Assembly: GCF_034424315.1 (NCBI RefSeq)
Contig: NZ_CP139972.1
Span: forward strand, 3,782,001 to 3,846,000
DNA length: 64,000 bases
Source of the DNA: Chitinophaga sancti
GTDB taxonomy: Bacteria; Bacteroidota; Bacteroidia; Chitinophagales; Chitinophagaceae
Direction of reading: 5' to 3'
Part shown: positions 54,801 to 62,602 of the stretch, piece after piece
How positions within the stretch are numbered: the first letter of the stretch is position 1
Layout of the letters: each line of letters starts with the position of its first letter
Notes under the pieces: generated by a model
Database searches by the model: none
The model's input: only the letters and a program-made list of their open reading frames with translations
What the model was told of the DNA's origin: nothing
Translations under genes and position numbers: made by a program

Positions 54801-55700
54801 ATGTTGATAGCTTACGATCCCATATTTGCACACCCATTACCTGAAGGTCATCGTTTTCCGATGGCGAAGTATGAGTTAATTCCTGAGCAGTTGTTACGAG
54901 AGGGTGTTGTAAAGGAAGATATGTTTCATAAACCTCAGCCTGTGAGTGAAGAAACGATCCTGTTGACCCATACTCCTGAATACTGGAATAAGTTAAAAAA
55001 TCTGCAATTAAGTGAGAAGGAAGTACGTCGTATAGGGCTACCACAATCAGCTGCGCTAGTAATGCGGGAACGGGTGATTTGCCAGGGTACGATTGATTGT
55101 GCATTGTATGCATTGGAGAATGGTAGTATTGGATTGAATGTGGCAGGTGGTACGCATCATGCGTTTGCCGACAGGGGCGAAGGATTCTGTTTGATGAATG
55201 ATTTTGCGATAGCGGCAAATTACCTGTTACATCATCAACTTGTGAGGAATATGATGATCATAGATCTGGATGTTCATCAGGGGAACGGCACGGCTGCAAT
55301 ATTTGAGGAACATGAAAAGGTGTTTACATTTAGTATGCATGGAGAGCATAATTATCCATTTCATAAAGAGACATCTGCGTGGGATATTGGTTTGCCTGAT
55401 GGTACGACTGATGACGAGTATTTAAATAAGCTGGCTAGTTGTTTAGCATTTTTGATGGTCCGGAAGAGGCCTGAGTTTATTTTTTACTTATCTGGTGTGG
55501 ATATTTTATCTACAGATCGGTATGGGAGGATGAAAGTAACAGAAGAAGGATGCCGCTGTAGAGATGTACTGGTCTTAAATAATATTAAGAAGTATGGAAT
55601 TCCCTGTGCGGTAGCTATGGGAGGAGGGTATTCTCCGCAGCTGAGGCATATTGTGAATGCGCATTGTAATACATTCAAAACAGCGGCAGCCATTTTCTGA
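54801..55700 (+). CDS. Histone deacetylase superfamily protein
   Basis: A 299-residue HDAC-like zinc amidohydrolase. Active-site features are GGTHHAFADRGEGFCLMND with the His pair, and IDLDVHQGNGT with the metal Asp and His. A second metal Asp is probably in LSGVDIL, where most members have SAGFDAH. GGGYS near the C-terminus holds the transition-state loop. Bacterial members deacetylate acetoin-metabolism enzymes, polyamines or other small molecules; the substrate here is unknown. Confidence 0.92.
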   Translation: MLIAYDPIFAHPLPEGHRFPMAKYELIPEQLLREGVVKEDMFHKPQPVSEETILLTHTPEYWNKLKNLQLSEKEVRRIGLPQSAALVMRERVICQGTIDCALYALENGSIGLNVAGGTHHAFADRGEGFCLMNDFAIAANYLLHHQLVRNMMIIDLDVHQGNGTAAIFEEHEKVFTFSMHGEHNYPFHKETSAWDIGLPDGTTDDEYLNKLASCLAFLMVRKRPEFIFYLSGVDILSTDRYGRMKVTEEGCRCRDVLVLNNIKKYGIPCAVAMGGGYSPQLRHIVNAHCNTFKTAAAIF

Positions 55701-55973
55701 TATTTTCTCTAAGAAGGGCGGTGTTTAGATACTGATTTTTCTAAAAAGCTGTTCGGATACCAGGAGCTTATTTTCATTTAACAATTCATAAAAGGAACTC
55801 CCCATTTTATAAAAAAATTCTTCAATCAATGAAAGATGATCTTCATTATTGAATTGATCTTCTTAAAAAAAGATTCTCCATTTAATGAAAGGATATTTCC
55901 ATTTTAAAGAAGGCGCTTTTTTATCTTGTTAAAATGAAAATTATGCTGAGCTTTTTGCTTAAAAAAATCGCAG

Positions 55974-56270
55974 TTATGCTATTATCTTCCAAAGCATAAA
56001 GTCTTTTGTCGCGTTAATAAACTTATGCCAGGTTCCGGCAGGCACGAACAGATAATCTCCTGAATCGAGGTCTATGATCTTGTCTTTGTACTGTACTTCT
56101 GCACATCCTGACATGACGATGTACATTTCATTTTGTGAATCCGGCTCCTGTGTGTAATTATCCTCTGGTGCTAATAATACTACCCTCTTTGTATTATTCT
56201 CCCATAGGGTTACAGCTGCGTCTCCAGTGTCTTCCAGCTGGCGCAATGCGTCCACAAATGCTATTCGCAT
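55974..56270 (-). CDS. Small cupin-domain protein
   Basis: A 98-residue single-domain cupin. It has the first cupin motif with Glu (NEMYIVMSGCAEV) and the second ending in PAGTWHKFIN with the His. No partner domain is present. Function unknown; such proteins may bind a metal and a small ligand. It stands alone, with 273 bp of AT-rich non-coding sequence on its left and 370 bp on its right. Confidence 0.82.
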   Translation of the reverse strand: MRIAFVDALRQLEDTGDAAVTLWENNTKRVVLLAPEDNYTQEPDSQNEMYIVMSGCAEVQYKDKIIDLDSGDYLFVPAGTWHKFINATKDFMLWKIIA

Positions 56271-56640
56271 AGTTCTAAATTGAGATGATTAATAAAGGGG
56301 GTTGGAGTAAGTAGCTTTGTATTTAATTAATTTATCTGGTTACTTTGATACTCTTTATTTAGATTGACTGATTTAGTATTAAACGCTGGTTTACAAATAA
56401 ATGTTTGAATGATTAATTAATCGAATTCTGGTTTATGAACGATTGATTGATGAATGAATGCATGATTAATTAACGAGTGAATTATTAACGAATTGATTGA
56501 TTGAATAATTGCTGAAATGAATGCCTGACTGAAATAATTTCTCTTGTCAAGGAGACGACACGCGTTGCCCCTGCGCATATCCTTCCCAATGCTTAGAAGT
56601 CTATGCATTTTAATTGATCCAAAAGTAATTGAGGTTGTAA
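56271..56640. repeat. AT-rich low-complexity region with GATT/GAAT repeats
   Basis: Between the cupin and the repressor genes, positions about 56400-56520 consist of interspersed GATT, GAAT and TTAA words such as GATTGATTGATGAATGAATG. No convincing gene is present. The stretch contains the 5' region of the cupin gene. Confidence 0.6.
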
Positions 56641-57393
56641 TTAGTTCCTAGCCTTTTTCTTCAGCATATTCACCTGATCCTGGAGATGGCTTACCATATC
56701 TGCCAGATGGTTCACACTCAGTCGGCTTTGAGGACCAGCTTTGCTAATCACTGCGTCGGACTGCCAGAGTTCCAGCACTTCATCCATCCCTACGGAATAT
56801 GGCTCAAATTGAGGGTTATCAGATACCAGTGTCAGTTTACCTTTTGTGCGGTTACTCTTTAACAAACGTTTATACACAATTCCTTCCCTGCTGGTCACCA
56901 CGACATAAGCTTCATTGTTACGGATATCTTCCCAACCGTCTACTTTGTGACATACGATCACGGAGCCGGAAGGTGTAGGCAACATAGAGTCTCCGGCGAT
57001 TTCGAAAGCTCTGTAACTACCGGCACCCATCATCGGGAGGGTAAAGGTGTTGAGTTCTTCGATGAATTCATCATCATTATAACCTGCCAGGTAACCGGCC
57101 GCTGCTTTTACCGGCACAAACTCTATGACCTGGCGGTTAGTACCCAGCTTTTGCTGACGGCGCTTTTCGAGGAATGTATCTTTTTGGGAACCGACATCAC
57201 GGCGAAGTAAATCGTCAATAGAGACACGGAACATATCGCTGACCAGTTCCAGTACTTCTGTACGGGGCTCCGCACGCTCTTCTTCATAAGCTCCCAGGAG
57301 GGAACGTTTGATCCCTAGTTTATCAGCAAACTCCTGCTGCGTCCATCCTTTCTGCTTACGCAGAAACTTTAAATTGCGGCATACAACTGACAT
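56641..57393 (-). CDS. XRE-type repressor with S24 peptidase domain
   Basis: A 250-residue regulator. The N-terminal helix-turn-helix (about 7-60) reads KGWTQQEFADKLGIKRSLLG. The C-terminal LexA/UmuD-like S24 domain keeps Ser136 in EIAGDSMLP and Lys175 in VYKRLLKS, the catalytic dyad. An Ala-Gly bond at 99/100 in VKAAAGYLAGY could be the self-cleavage site. It therefore may respond to DNA damage or another stress by autoproteolysis, but similar proteins in Bacteroidota may not cleave. The C-terminus ends in a short coiled coil (about 228-246). Its promoter overlaps a palindromic operator repeated at 58173. Confidence 0.92.
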   Translation of the reverse strand: MSVVCRNLKFLRKQKGWTQQEFADKLGIKRSLLGAYEEERAEPRTEVLELVSDMFRVSIDDLLRRDVGSQKDTFLEKRRQQKLGTNRQVIEFVPVKAAAGYLAGYNDDEFIEELNTFTLPMMGAGSYRAFEIAGDSMLPTPSGSVIVCHKVDGWEDIRNNEAYVVVTSREGIVYKRLLKSNRTKGKLTLVSDNPQFEPYSVGMDEVLELWQSDAVISKAGPQSRLSVNHLADMVSHLQDQVNMLKKKARN

Positions 57394-57405
57394 AATCTAA
57401 ATTAT

Positions 57406-57454
57406 TTAGTACAATTACTAACAAATTTAGTATATAATTTTTGGAATAACCAAA
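57406..57454 (-). promoter_or_regulatory. Repressor promoter with overlapping palindromic operator
   Basis: On the minus strand TTTG (plus 57451-57454) and TAAATTTG (plus 57422-57429) are 21 bp apart. Half-sites lie at 57406-57411 (TTAGTA), 57416-57421 (TACTAA) and 57427-57432 (TTAGTA). They form TTAGTA-N4-TACTAA and TACTAA-N5-TTAGTA, which cover the -7 box and the expected transcription start. Autorepression by the S24 protein is the natural reading. Confidence 0.7.
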
Positions 57455-57504
57455 TAAATCCGGTGATTCTCACTTATTTTTGTCTGGAAATCCAACTCAA
57501 TTTT

Positions 57505-57963
57505 ATGCAAACAATGGTAATTATTCACTCACTGCTAAGGTGGGCTATCTTATTAACTGGTGTCTGGGCTGTTTTCCGTGCATGGAAAGGGGTTAGTGGA
57601 AAGACTCCTTTTACCGGTGCTGACAACAAAGCTGGTTTATTTTTCATGATTTCATTTGACCTGCAATTACTGGTGGGCCTAATTGTCTACTTTACAAGCG
57701 ATGTTGTAACTGCGGCAAGAGCGAATGTAGGCGAAGCAATGCATAGTAGTTTGCAACGTTTTTATCTCGTAGAGCACATTACGATGGCTGCTATTGCATT
57801 TATCCTTGTTCACATTGGTCGTGCAAAAGTAAAAAAAGCTTCAACTGATGCATTAAAACATAAAAAGGGATTAATTTTCTTTGGTATTGTTTTGATACTT
57901 GTTCTCATTCTCACTCCATGGCCATTCCGTGAAGTATTCAGAGGCCAGGGATGGTTATATTAA
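57505..57963 (+). CDS. Integral membrane protein with four helices
   Basis: A 152-residue membrane protein with hydrophobic segments near residues 5-22, 47-66, 85-105 and 125-143. His residues sit in or near helices (VIIHSLLRW, VEHITMA, LVHIGRA), a layout compatible with haem or metal binding but not proof of it. I know no named family. The Met at 57505 (MQTMVIIHSL) is chosen; the frame is open for 14 codons upstream. It is divergent from the repressor gene and shares its promoter region, so it may also be under its control. A strong terminator follows. Confidence 0.75.
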   Translation: MQTMVIIHSLLRWAILLTGVWAVFRAWKGVSGKTPFTGADNKAGLFFMISFDLQLLVGLIVYFTSDVVTAARANVGEAMHSSLQRFYLVEHITMAAIAFILVHIGRAKVKKASTDALKHKKGLIFFGIVLILVLILTPWPFREVFRGQGWLY

Positions 57964-57989
57964 CCGAACCAATTCTTTCAAAATACAGA

Positions 57990-58020
57990 GGGGCTGATGT
58001 AATAACATCAGCCCCTTTTT
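57990..58020 (+). terminator. Rho-independent terminator
   Basis: A perfect 11-bp stem GGGGCTGATGT/ACATCAGCCCC with loop AATA is followed by TTTTT. Confidence 0.93.
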
Positions 58021-58172
58021 ACTTTCGCCGTTTTTTCATCATTGTCACCCCTTATCCGTGTGATATGAAGGGAATGAATAGACATACGGCAATGCTGGGC
58101 TGGGTTTGGGGATTTCCTCTGCGGGAAGCCCCAAAAAAGCCGAAAGATGTGGTTTGTTATCAAGTTATGCCA

Positions 58173-58208
58173 TACTAATATTTTTAGTATTTACTAATAA
58201 TATTAGTA
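58173..58208. promoter_or_regulatory. Tandem pair of TACTAA-N5-TTAGTA palindromes
   Basis: Half-sites lie at 58173-58178, 58184-58189, 58192-58197 and 58203-58208. They make two complete copies of the 17-bp palindrome found in the repressor promoter at 57416-57432, with starts 19 bp apart. The nearest genes end or start elsewhere: no gene begins within 800 bp in the rightward direction, and the leftward side holds the end of the membrane protein. A possible rightward promoter (TTTG at 58153, TATTTTTA at 58179) overlaps the first site. Confidence 0.68.
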
Positions 58209-58248
58209 TATTTACATCAGCGGCTTTCCCTCACAATCTCCATAAAAA

Positions 58249-58283
58249 AACAGGTCGTCTCCTTTAATAAGAGACGACCTGTT
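58249..58283 (-). terminator. Aspartate kinase gene terminator
   Basis: AACAGGTCGTCTC/GAGACGACCTGTT forms a 13-bp perfect stem. On the minus strand it is followed by a T-run (A-run at 58244-58250 on plus). Confidence 0.93.
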
Positions 58284-58305
58284 CCTTTATAAAAAGCTTA
58301 GCTTA

Positions 58306-59628
58306 CTATTCCAGGCCAAACAGCCCTTTATTCAGTAGCTGTAAAGTTTTCTCCTTATGCTGACCACCGATCAGAATAGAAATATTATGACGGCTACCTC
58401 CATAGGAGATCATTCTCAAAGGCACTTCATTCAATGCTTCGAACAGTTTCTTCAGGATGGAAGGCGTTGCTGCCACTTCATTACCCACAATGGATACGAT
58501 CGTTTGATGATGATCCAGTTCTACTGAACCAAATGGCTGCAATTCTTTCAGCAATTGATCCAGTTGTGGTGTATTTTCTATTGTCAGGGAAACCGCTACT
58601 TCTGAAGTAGTGATCATATCAATAGGTACACGGTATTTCTCAAATACTTCGAAGATCTTGCGCAGGAAACCGTACGCCAGCAGCATGCGGCTGGATTTGA
58701 TCTTGATCGCAATGATACCATCTTTTGCAGCTACCGCTTTCACGCCGTCACCGCCAGGCAATTCAGTAATGATCGTACCATGTGCTTCCGGCTGCATTGT
58801 ATTTAACAACTTTACAGGAATGTTGAAATGTTGTGCAGGCCAGATAGATGCAGGATGCAGGATCTTAGCGCCAAAATACGCCAGCTCCGCAGCCTCATCA
58901 AATGACAGCTGATCGATCGGGAAAGTTTTCTTTACTACACGGGGATCGTTATTGTGCATACCGTCGATATCTGTCCAGATCTGTACTTCTTCAGCCTGGA
59001 TGGCTGCACCGATCAGGGATGCGGAATAATCACTACCACCACGTTTCAGGTTGTCGATCTCTCCTCTGTGATTGCGGCAGATGTAACCCTGGGTTATGAA
59101 GATCTTCTCTGCTTTATGTTTATCCAGCAGATTGCTCAGACGGATTTTGATCTTAGGGATTTCCGGCTCTTCATTTTCATCAATGCTCATGAAATCCAGC
59201 GCCGGCACCAGTACTGATTTTATGCCTGCTTCTTCCAGATATACACTGAAAAGTTTGGTGGACAATAATTCGCCCTGGGCCAGGATATCCTTGTTCAATG
59301 CCTCGTTGAAGCTGATCTTCAGGATGATGTTCAGGAACTCAAAATGTTCGTCAATAACAGCACCAGCCTTCGCACGTGCTTCAGGCTGCTTCACCAGCGC
59401 CTCAATGAATGAGCGGTAGTGAGCTTCCAGCTTGTCTATCTGACCCTTAGCCTGCTCCTTTTTACCTTCAGACAGGGATGTTCCTATCTCAACCAGGGCA
59501 TTGGTAGTACCAGATAATGCAGACAACACCACGATTTTTGGAGCGTCATCAGCGGTCACCAGTTGGGCCACGGCATGCATACGTTCAGGTTTACCTACCG
59601 ATGTGCCGCCAAATTTTAAGATCTTCAT
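58306..59628 (-). CDS. lysC: Aspartate kinase
   Basis: A 440-residue monofunctional aspartate kinase, the first step towards lysine, methionine and threonine. It starts LKFGGTSVGKPERM, has TQGYICRNHRGEIDNLKRGG with the following SDYSA in the active site, and a C-terminal pair of ACT domains (about 300-440) that usually bind the feedback amino acid. Length fits the family (about 440-450). It stands as a single-gene unit between two terminators. The specific feedback effector cannot be told. Confidence 0.94.
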   Translation of the reverse strand: MKILKFGGTSVGKPERMHAVAQLVTADDAPKIVVLSALSGTTNALVEIGTSLSEGKKEQAKGQIDKLEAHYRSFIEALVKQPEARAKAGAVIDEHFEFLNIILKISFNEALNKDILAQGELLSTKLFSVYLEEAGIKSVLVPALDFMSIDENEEPEIPKIKIRLSNLLDKHKAEKIFITQGYICRNHRGEIDNLKRGGSDYSASLIGAAIQAEEVQIWTDIDGMHNNDPRVVKKTFPIDQLSFDEAAELAYFGAKILHPASIWPAQHFNIPVKLLNTMQPEAHGTIITELPGGDGVKAVAAKDGIIAIKIKSSRMLLAYGFLRKIFEVFEKYRVPIDMITTSEVAVSLTIENTPQLDQLLKELQPFGSVELDHHQTIVSIVGNEVAATPSILKKLFEALNEVPLRMISYGGSRHNISILIGGQHKEKTLQLLNKGLFGLE

Positions 59629-59663
59629 TACTGTTGTATTGTTATGTGTTTGACGTAACTGTT

Positions 59664-59686
59664 ATAAAAAGCGCAAGTTCGCGCTT
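59664..59686 (-). terminator. Terminator behind the Ldh-family gene
   Basis: AAGCGC/GCGCTT with a 6-nt loop is followed on the minus strand by TTTTTAT. It lies 12 bp after the dehydrogenase stop. Confidence 0.78.
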
Positions 59687-59697
59687 AATTCCTGACT

Positions 59698-60771
59698 TTA
59701 AAAGCTCAATTTAAATTTTCCACCAACTTCTCTCAGATCTTTTACCACCGGATCCAGTAATGGAATACCTCCCTGACGGCGGTGGGCTTCCATTTCACGT
59801 TCCGGATCCCCGGGGATCAATACCTGCTCTCCGGCGACGGGTGTTGCATTTCTGAAACGGGTGATCCATTTGTCCATATGTTCCTTGAACTCATCTGCAG
59901 GGCGGAATGCATCTACACGCATTGCTCCCAGGAAATGGCCCAACCCCTCCCCTACAGGATCAGGTGCCAAAGGCAGGAAACTTACAAACGGAGGTGCCCA
60001 GGGTCCGTAATTGGCACCTGACAGCACGGCTGAAAATATATCTACGATCGCTCCCAGGCAATATCCCTTATGACTACCGTGTTCACGGTCGCCTCCCAAT
60101 GGCAGCAAGGCGCCGCCATCTTTGAGTTCATGGGGATTGGTGCTGGAATGACCATCTTTATCCTGGATCCATCCGGTAGGGGCTTCCTGGCTTTTACGCT
60201 GCAGGATTTCCAGCTTACCATTGGCAGCAGTGGTTGTAGCAAAATCTGCTACAAAGGCGGGCTGGGTTTTGGCGGGAATAGCCACGGCGATGGGGTTGGT
60301 ACCCAACATACGCTCGGTGGCGAAAGTAGGCGCTACCAGAGGACTGGCATTGGTCATCGCCATACCTATCATATCTTGTTCCAGGGCCATCATGGCATGC
60401 TGGCCTGCAATGCCGAAATGGTTGGAGTTCTTTACGCTGACCCAGCCGGTACCTACATTGGCTGCTTTGGCAATGGCCACCTGCATAGCATAAGGGGCTA
60501 CGACCAGGCCCAGGCCCCGATCACCATCTACGACAGCTGTACTGGGGGTTTCATGTACCACCTTTATATCTGGAGTGGCATTCACACGACCTGTTTCCCA
60601 AAGGCGTACATAACCGATAAGGCGCGCTACCCCATGAGAATCAATCCCTCTGAGATCTGCTGATAATAAAACTTCACTGGCTGTAACTGCATGTTCCTCA
60701 GAACAGCCCATGCGTTTAAAAACTTCCTGTGTAAATTCCCTTAAATGAGGATAGGAGAAAATCTGGCTCAT
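59698..60771 (-). CDS. Ldh-family (malate/L-lactate dehydrogenase type) oxidoreductase
   Basis: A 357-residue NAD(P)-dependent dehydrogenase of the sulfolactate/malate/diketogulonate reductase family, distinct from classical lactate dehydrogenase. Signatures are DLRGIDSHGVARL near residue 38, VKNSNHFGIAGQHAM near 114 with the catalytic His, and GTNPIAVAIPA. HGSHKGYCLGAIVDIFSAVL is the cofactor-region motif. The exact 2-keto acid substrate is unknown. It lies 48 bp downstream of the DUF3467 gene and may be co-transcribed with it. Confidence 0.92.
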   Translation of the reverse strand: MSQIFSYPHLREFTQEVFKRMGCSEEHAVTASEVLLSADLRGIDSHGVARLIGYVRLWETGRVNATPDIKVVHETPSTAVVDGDRGLGLVVAPYAMQVAIAKAANVGTGWVSVKNSNHFGIAGQHAMMALEQDMIGMAMTNASPLVAPTFATERMLGTNPIAVAIPAKTQPAFVADFATTTAANGKLEILQRKSQEAPTGWIQDKDGHSSTNPHELKDGGALLPLGGDREHGSHKGYCLGAIVDIFSAVLSGANYGPWAPPFVSFLPLAPDPVGEGLGHFLGAMRVDAFRPADEFKEHMDKWITRFRNATPVAGEQVLIPGDPEREMEAHRRQGGIPLLDPVVKDLREVGGKFKLSF

Positions 60772-60819
60772 GATGGATTTCCGTGCTATTGATTTTTGTA
60801 TCAGTTGATCTGGTGTTTA

Positions 60820-61134
60820 TCAGGCCTGAGCGGTAGGTCCTCCAAAGTTCATTGGGAGGGATACCGGCTCCTGGTCCTGGATAGGCCCGTGGATCGATTC
60901 GAATTTCTTAATGTTATCCAACATTGCCTTCATAAAGCGCTTAGCGTGCTGAGGAGTCAGAATAACGCGGGATTTTACCTTAGCCTTTGGCATTCCGGGC
61001 ATTACATTCACAAAATCGACTACAAATTCTGCATTGGAATGGGTGATAATCGCCAGGTTGGCGTATGTACCTTCTGCAATTTCCTCGGTCAATTCTATGT
61101 TAAGCTGGCTTTGTTCTTCCTGCTGATTTTCCAT
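60820..61134 (-). CDS. DUF3467 family protein
   Basis: A 104-residue protein of DUF3467. It shows the family pattern EIAEGTYANLAIITHSNAEF, VVDFVNVMPG and SRVILTPQHAKRFMKAMLDN. These proteins are cytoplasmic and of unknown function. Length is normal. It precedes the Ldh-family gene by 48 bp and is separated from the SusD gene by a strong terminator. Confidence 0.9.
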   Translation of the reverse strand: MENQQEEQSQLNIELTEEIAEGTYANLAIITHSNAEFVVDFVNVMPGMPKAKVKSRVILTPQHAKRFMKAMLDNIKKFESIHGPIQDQEPVSLPMNFGGPTAQA

Positions 61135-61183
61135 GTTAGATTTAATTTTCGATACAAATGTAAAAAAGAGGATGTAAAATAAA

Positions 61184-61231
61184 TTCTAAAAAAGAAATGG
61201 CCACCATTTGGCAGCCATTTCTTTTTTAGAA
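61184..61231 (-). terminator. Terminator of the susCD transcript
   Basis: A perfect 18-bp stem (61184-61201 with 61214-61231) has a 12-nt loop and A/T runs within the arms. On the minus strand it lies 12 bp behind the SusD stop. Confidence 0.9.
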
Positions 61232-61242
61232 TTCGTTCCTCA

Positions 61243-62583
61243 CTACTGAGCATCCCACCAAACCCTTCTGGTTAAAGTTGTGTTTGAAGGTGTCTTGGTA
61301 TTATATCTCACCTCACTGCTTGGATAATAAAGTGACCTTGGCAATGAACCGTTCAATACATTACCAGATGGCGCTGTCAGGGTTGGATAACCGGTTCTGC
61401 GCCAATCCGTCCAGGTTTCGGGGCTTAAGAACAATGCAATGTACTTTTGTACCATTATATCCTTAAGTGTGATTGTTGCTGCAGTCTTGGCTACAGTTGC
61501 AGCATAAGCGGTGCTACCCACTGTTCTTTGCAGGTTTGCGGCTACTGCGGCATTGTAAGCGGTGGCTGCGGCGGCCAGGTTAGCGCCTCTGAACTGTGCT
61601 TCTGCTTCAATGAATTTCAGCTCATCGTAGCTCATGAAGTATACAGGTGAGTTAGCTGAACCATAGAGGGAACCAAGCAAAGTATTGTCAGAAGGATCAA
61701 AATAAACATCGTATCTGGGATCTCCTGCTGCAGCCATGATGTCGTTCAGGTATCCCTCAAAAGAAATATCCGCACGCTGGTCATTGAACTGGAACCAGGG
61801 GTTCTGAGTGGTTACGGCGGCACTACCCACAAACTTAATATGAGCCGCTTCTCCAGCCGCAAATCCATCGTCTATCTGTGCCAGGGCTTTGGTCACAGCA
61901 GAGGCATTCACTTTTACTGTGTGCAGATAAAATTTCGCTTTCAGGGAGTGTGCATACCTGATCCAGAGATCCAGATCTCCCCCGAATATCAGGTCATTTC
62001 CAGAACCGGGCTGAAATGCAGCGCCATCATCTGTACTTAGATAAGTGATGGCTCTGTCCAGCAGCGCATGCAAAGTATCATACAATGCCTGTTGTTTATC
62101 GTATATCGGTGAAATATTATTCAGGCCCCGAAAAGCTTCTGAATAAGGTACGTCTCCCCAGAAATCAGTTACCTGACCCAGGTTAGTAGCCAGAAGGATC
62201 ATACCGACAGCTGCGTAATGGAGTTGTCCTGAACTAATTGCAATTTTAACCATCGTATCACAATTGGACATGATACCCGCATAGAATCCACCATTCCACA
62301 TGTTATCCACGTCATCTGGTGTCAGGTTATAAAGTGTGTAGTTAGCGGATTGGTTAGCAGCACCTGTTGTTTGCTGCGTAAAGAGAGAGGCAAACCTGGA
62401 AGCATCACCACCCCAGTTGTAAGCTGAAGTCAGTTCCACCCCTGCTAACATAGAAGAGGGCGTTGGATTGTGCAGCTTGGAAGGATCTTCATTGATACCA
62501 TCATAAAAATAGGCCCTTTTACAACTTCCTGCCGCTATCACTAATATCAGGACCGGTATGATAAATTTTATTGTTCGTAACAT
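61243..62583 (-). CDS. SusD/RagB-like outer membrane lipoprotein
   Basis: A 446-residue SusD-like lipoprotein of the SusD-like_2 type. The signal peptide ends in the lipobox IAAGSCKR (Cys21). NEDPSKLHNPTPSSMLAGVE and LATNLGQVTDFWGDVPYSEAF are typical of the subfamily. The protein forms a lid on the TonB-dependent SusC channel and binds the ligand at the cell surface. It lies 19 bp behind the SusC gene. No glycoside hydrolase follows; peptides or glycans are both possible substrates for this subfamily. Confidence 0.93.
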   Translation of the reverse strand: MLRTIKFIIPVLILVIAAGSCKRAYFYDGINEDPSKLHNPTPSSMLAGVELTSAYNWGGDASRFASLFTQQTTGAANQSANYTLYNLTPDDVDNMWNGGFYAGIMSNCDTMVKIAISSGQLHYAAVGMILLATNLGQVTDFWGDVPYSEAFRGLNNISPIYDKQQALYDTLHALLDRAITYLSTDDGAAFQPGSGNDLIFGGDLDLWIRYAHSLKAKFYLHTVKVNASAVTKALAQIDDGFAAGEAAHIKFVGSAAVTTQNPWFQFNDQRADISFEGYLNDIMAAAGDPRYDVYFDPSDNTLLGSLYGSANSPVYFMSYDELKFIEAEAQFRGANLAAAATAYNAAVAANLQRTVGSTAYAATVAKTAATITLKDIMVQKYIALFLSPETWTDWRRTGYPTLTAPSGNVLNGSLPRSLYYPSSEVRYNTKTPSNTTLTRRVWWDAQ

Positions 62584-62602
62584 GATCTTACTTTTTAACG
62601 GT

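Noticed and set aside
55701..55973. AT-rich gap with repeated CCATTTTA and AAAGATGATCTTC words
   Set aside because: Words are short and irregular, with no hairpin, promoter or ORF strong enough to annotate.
56417..56608. 63-residue minus-strand ORF between cupin and repressor
   Set aside because: Runs through low-complexity GATT/GAAT repeats, gives an Ile/Ser/His-rich product and has no ribosome binding site.
58065..58178. 37-residue ORF (MKGMNRHTAMLGWVWGF...) ending inside the operator pair
   Set aside because: No ribosome binding site or homology signal, and its stop codon is formed by the operator half-site. Not called, though it is the only small ORF next to the orphan operators.
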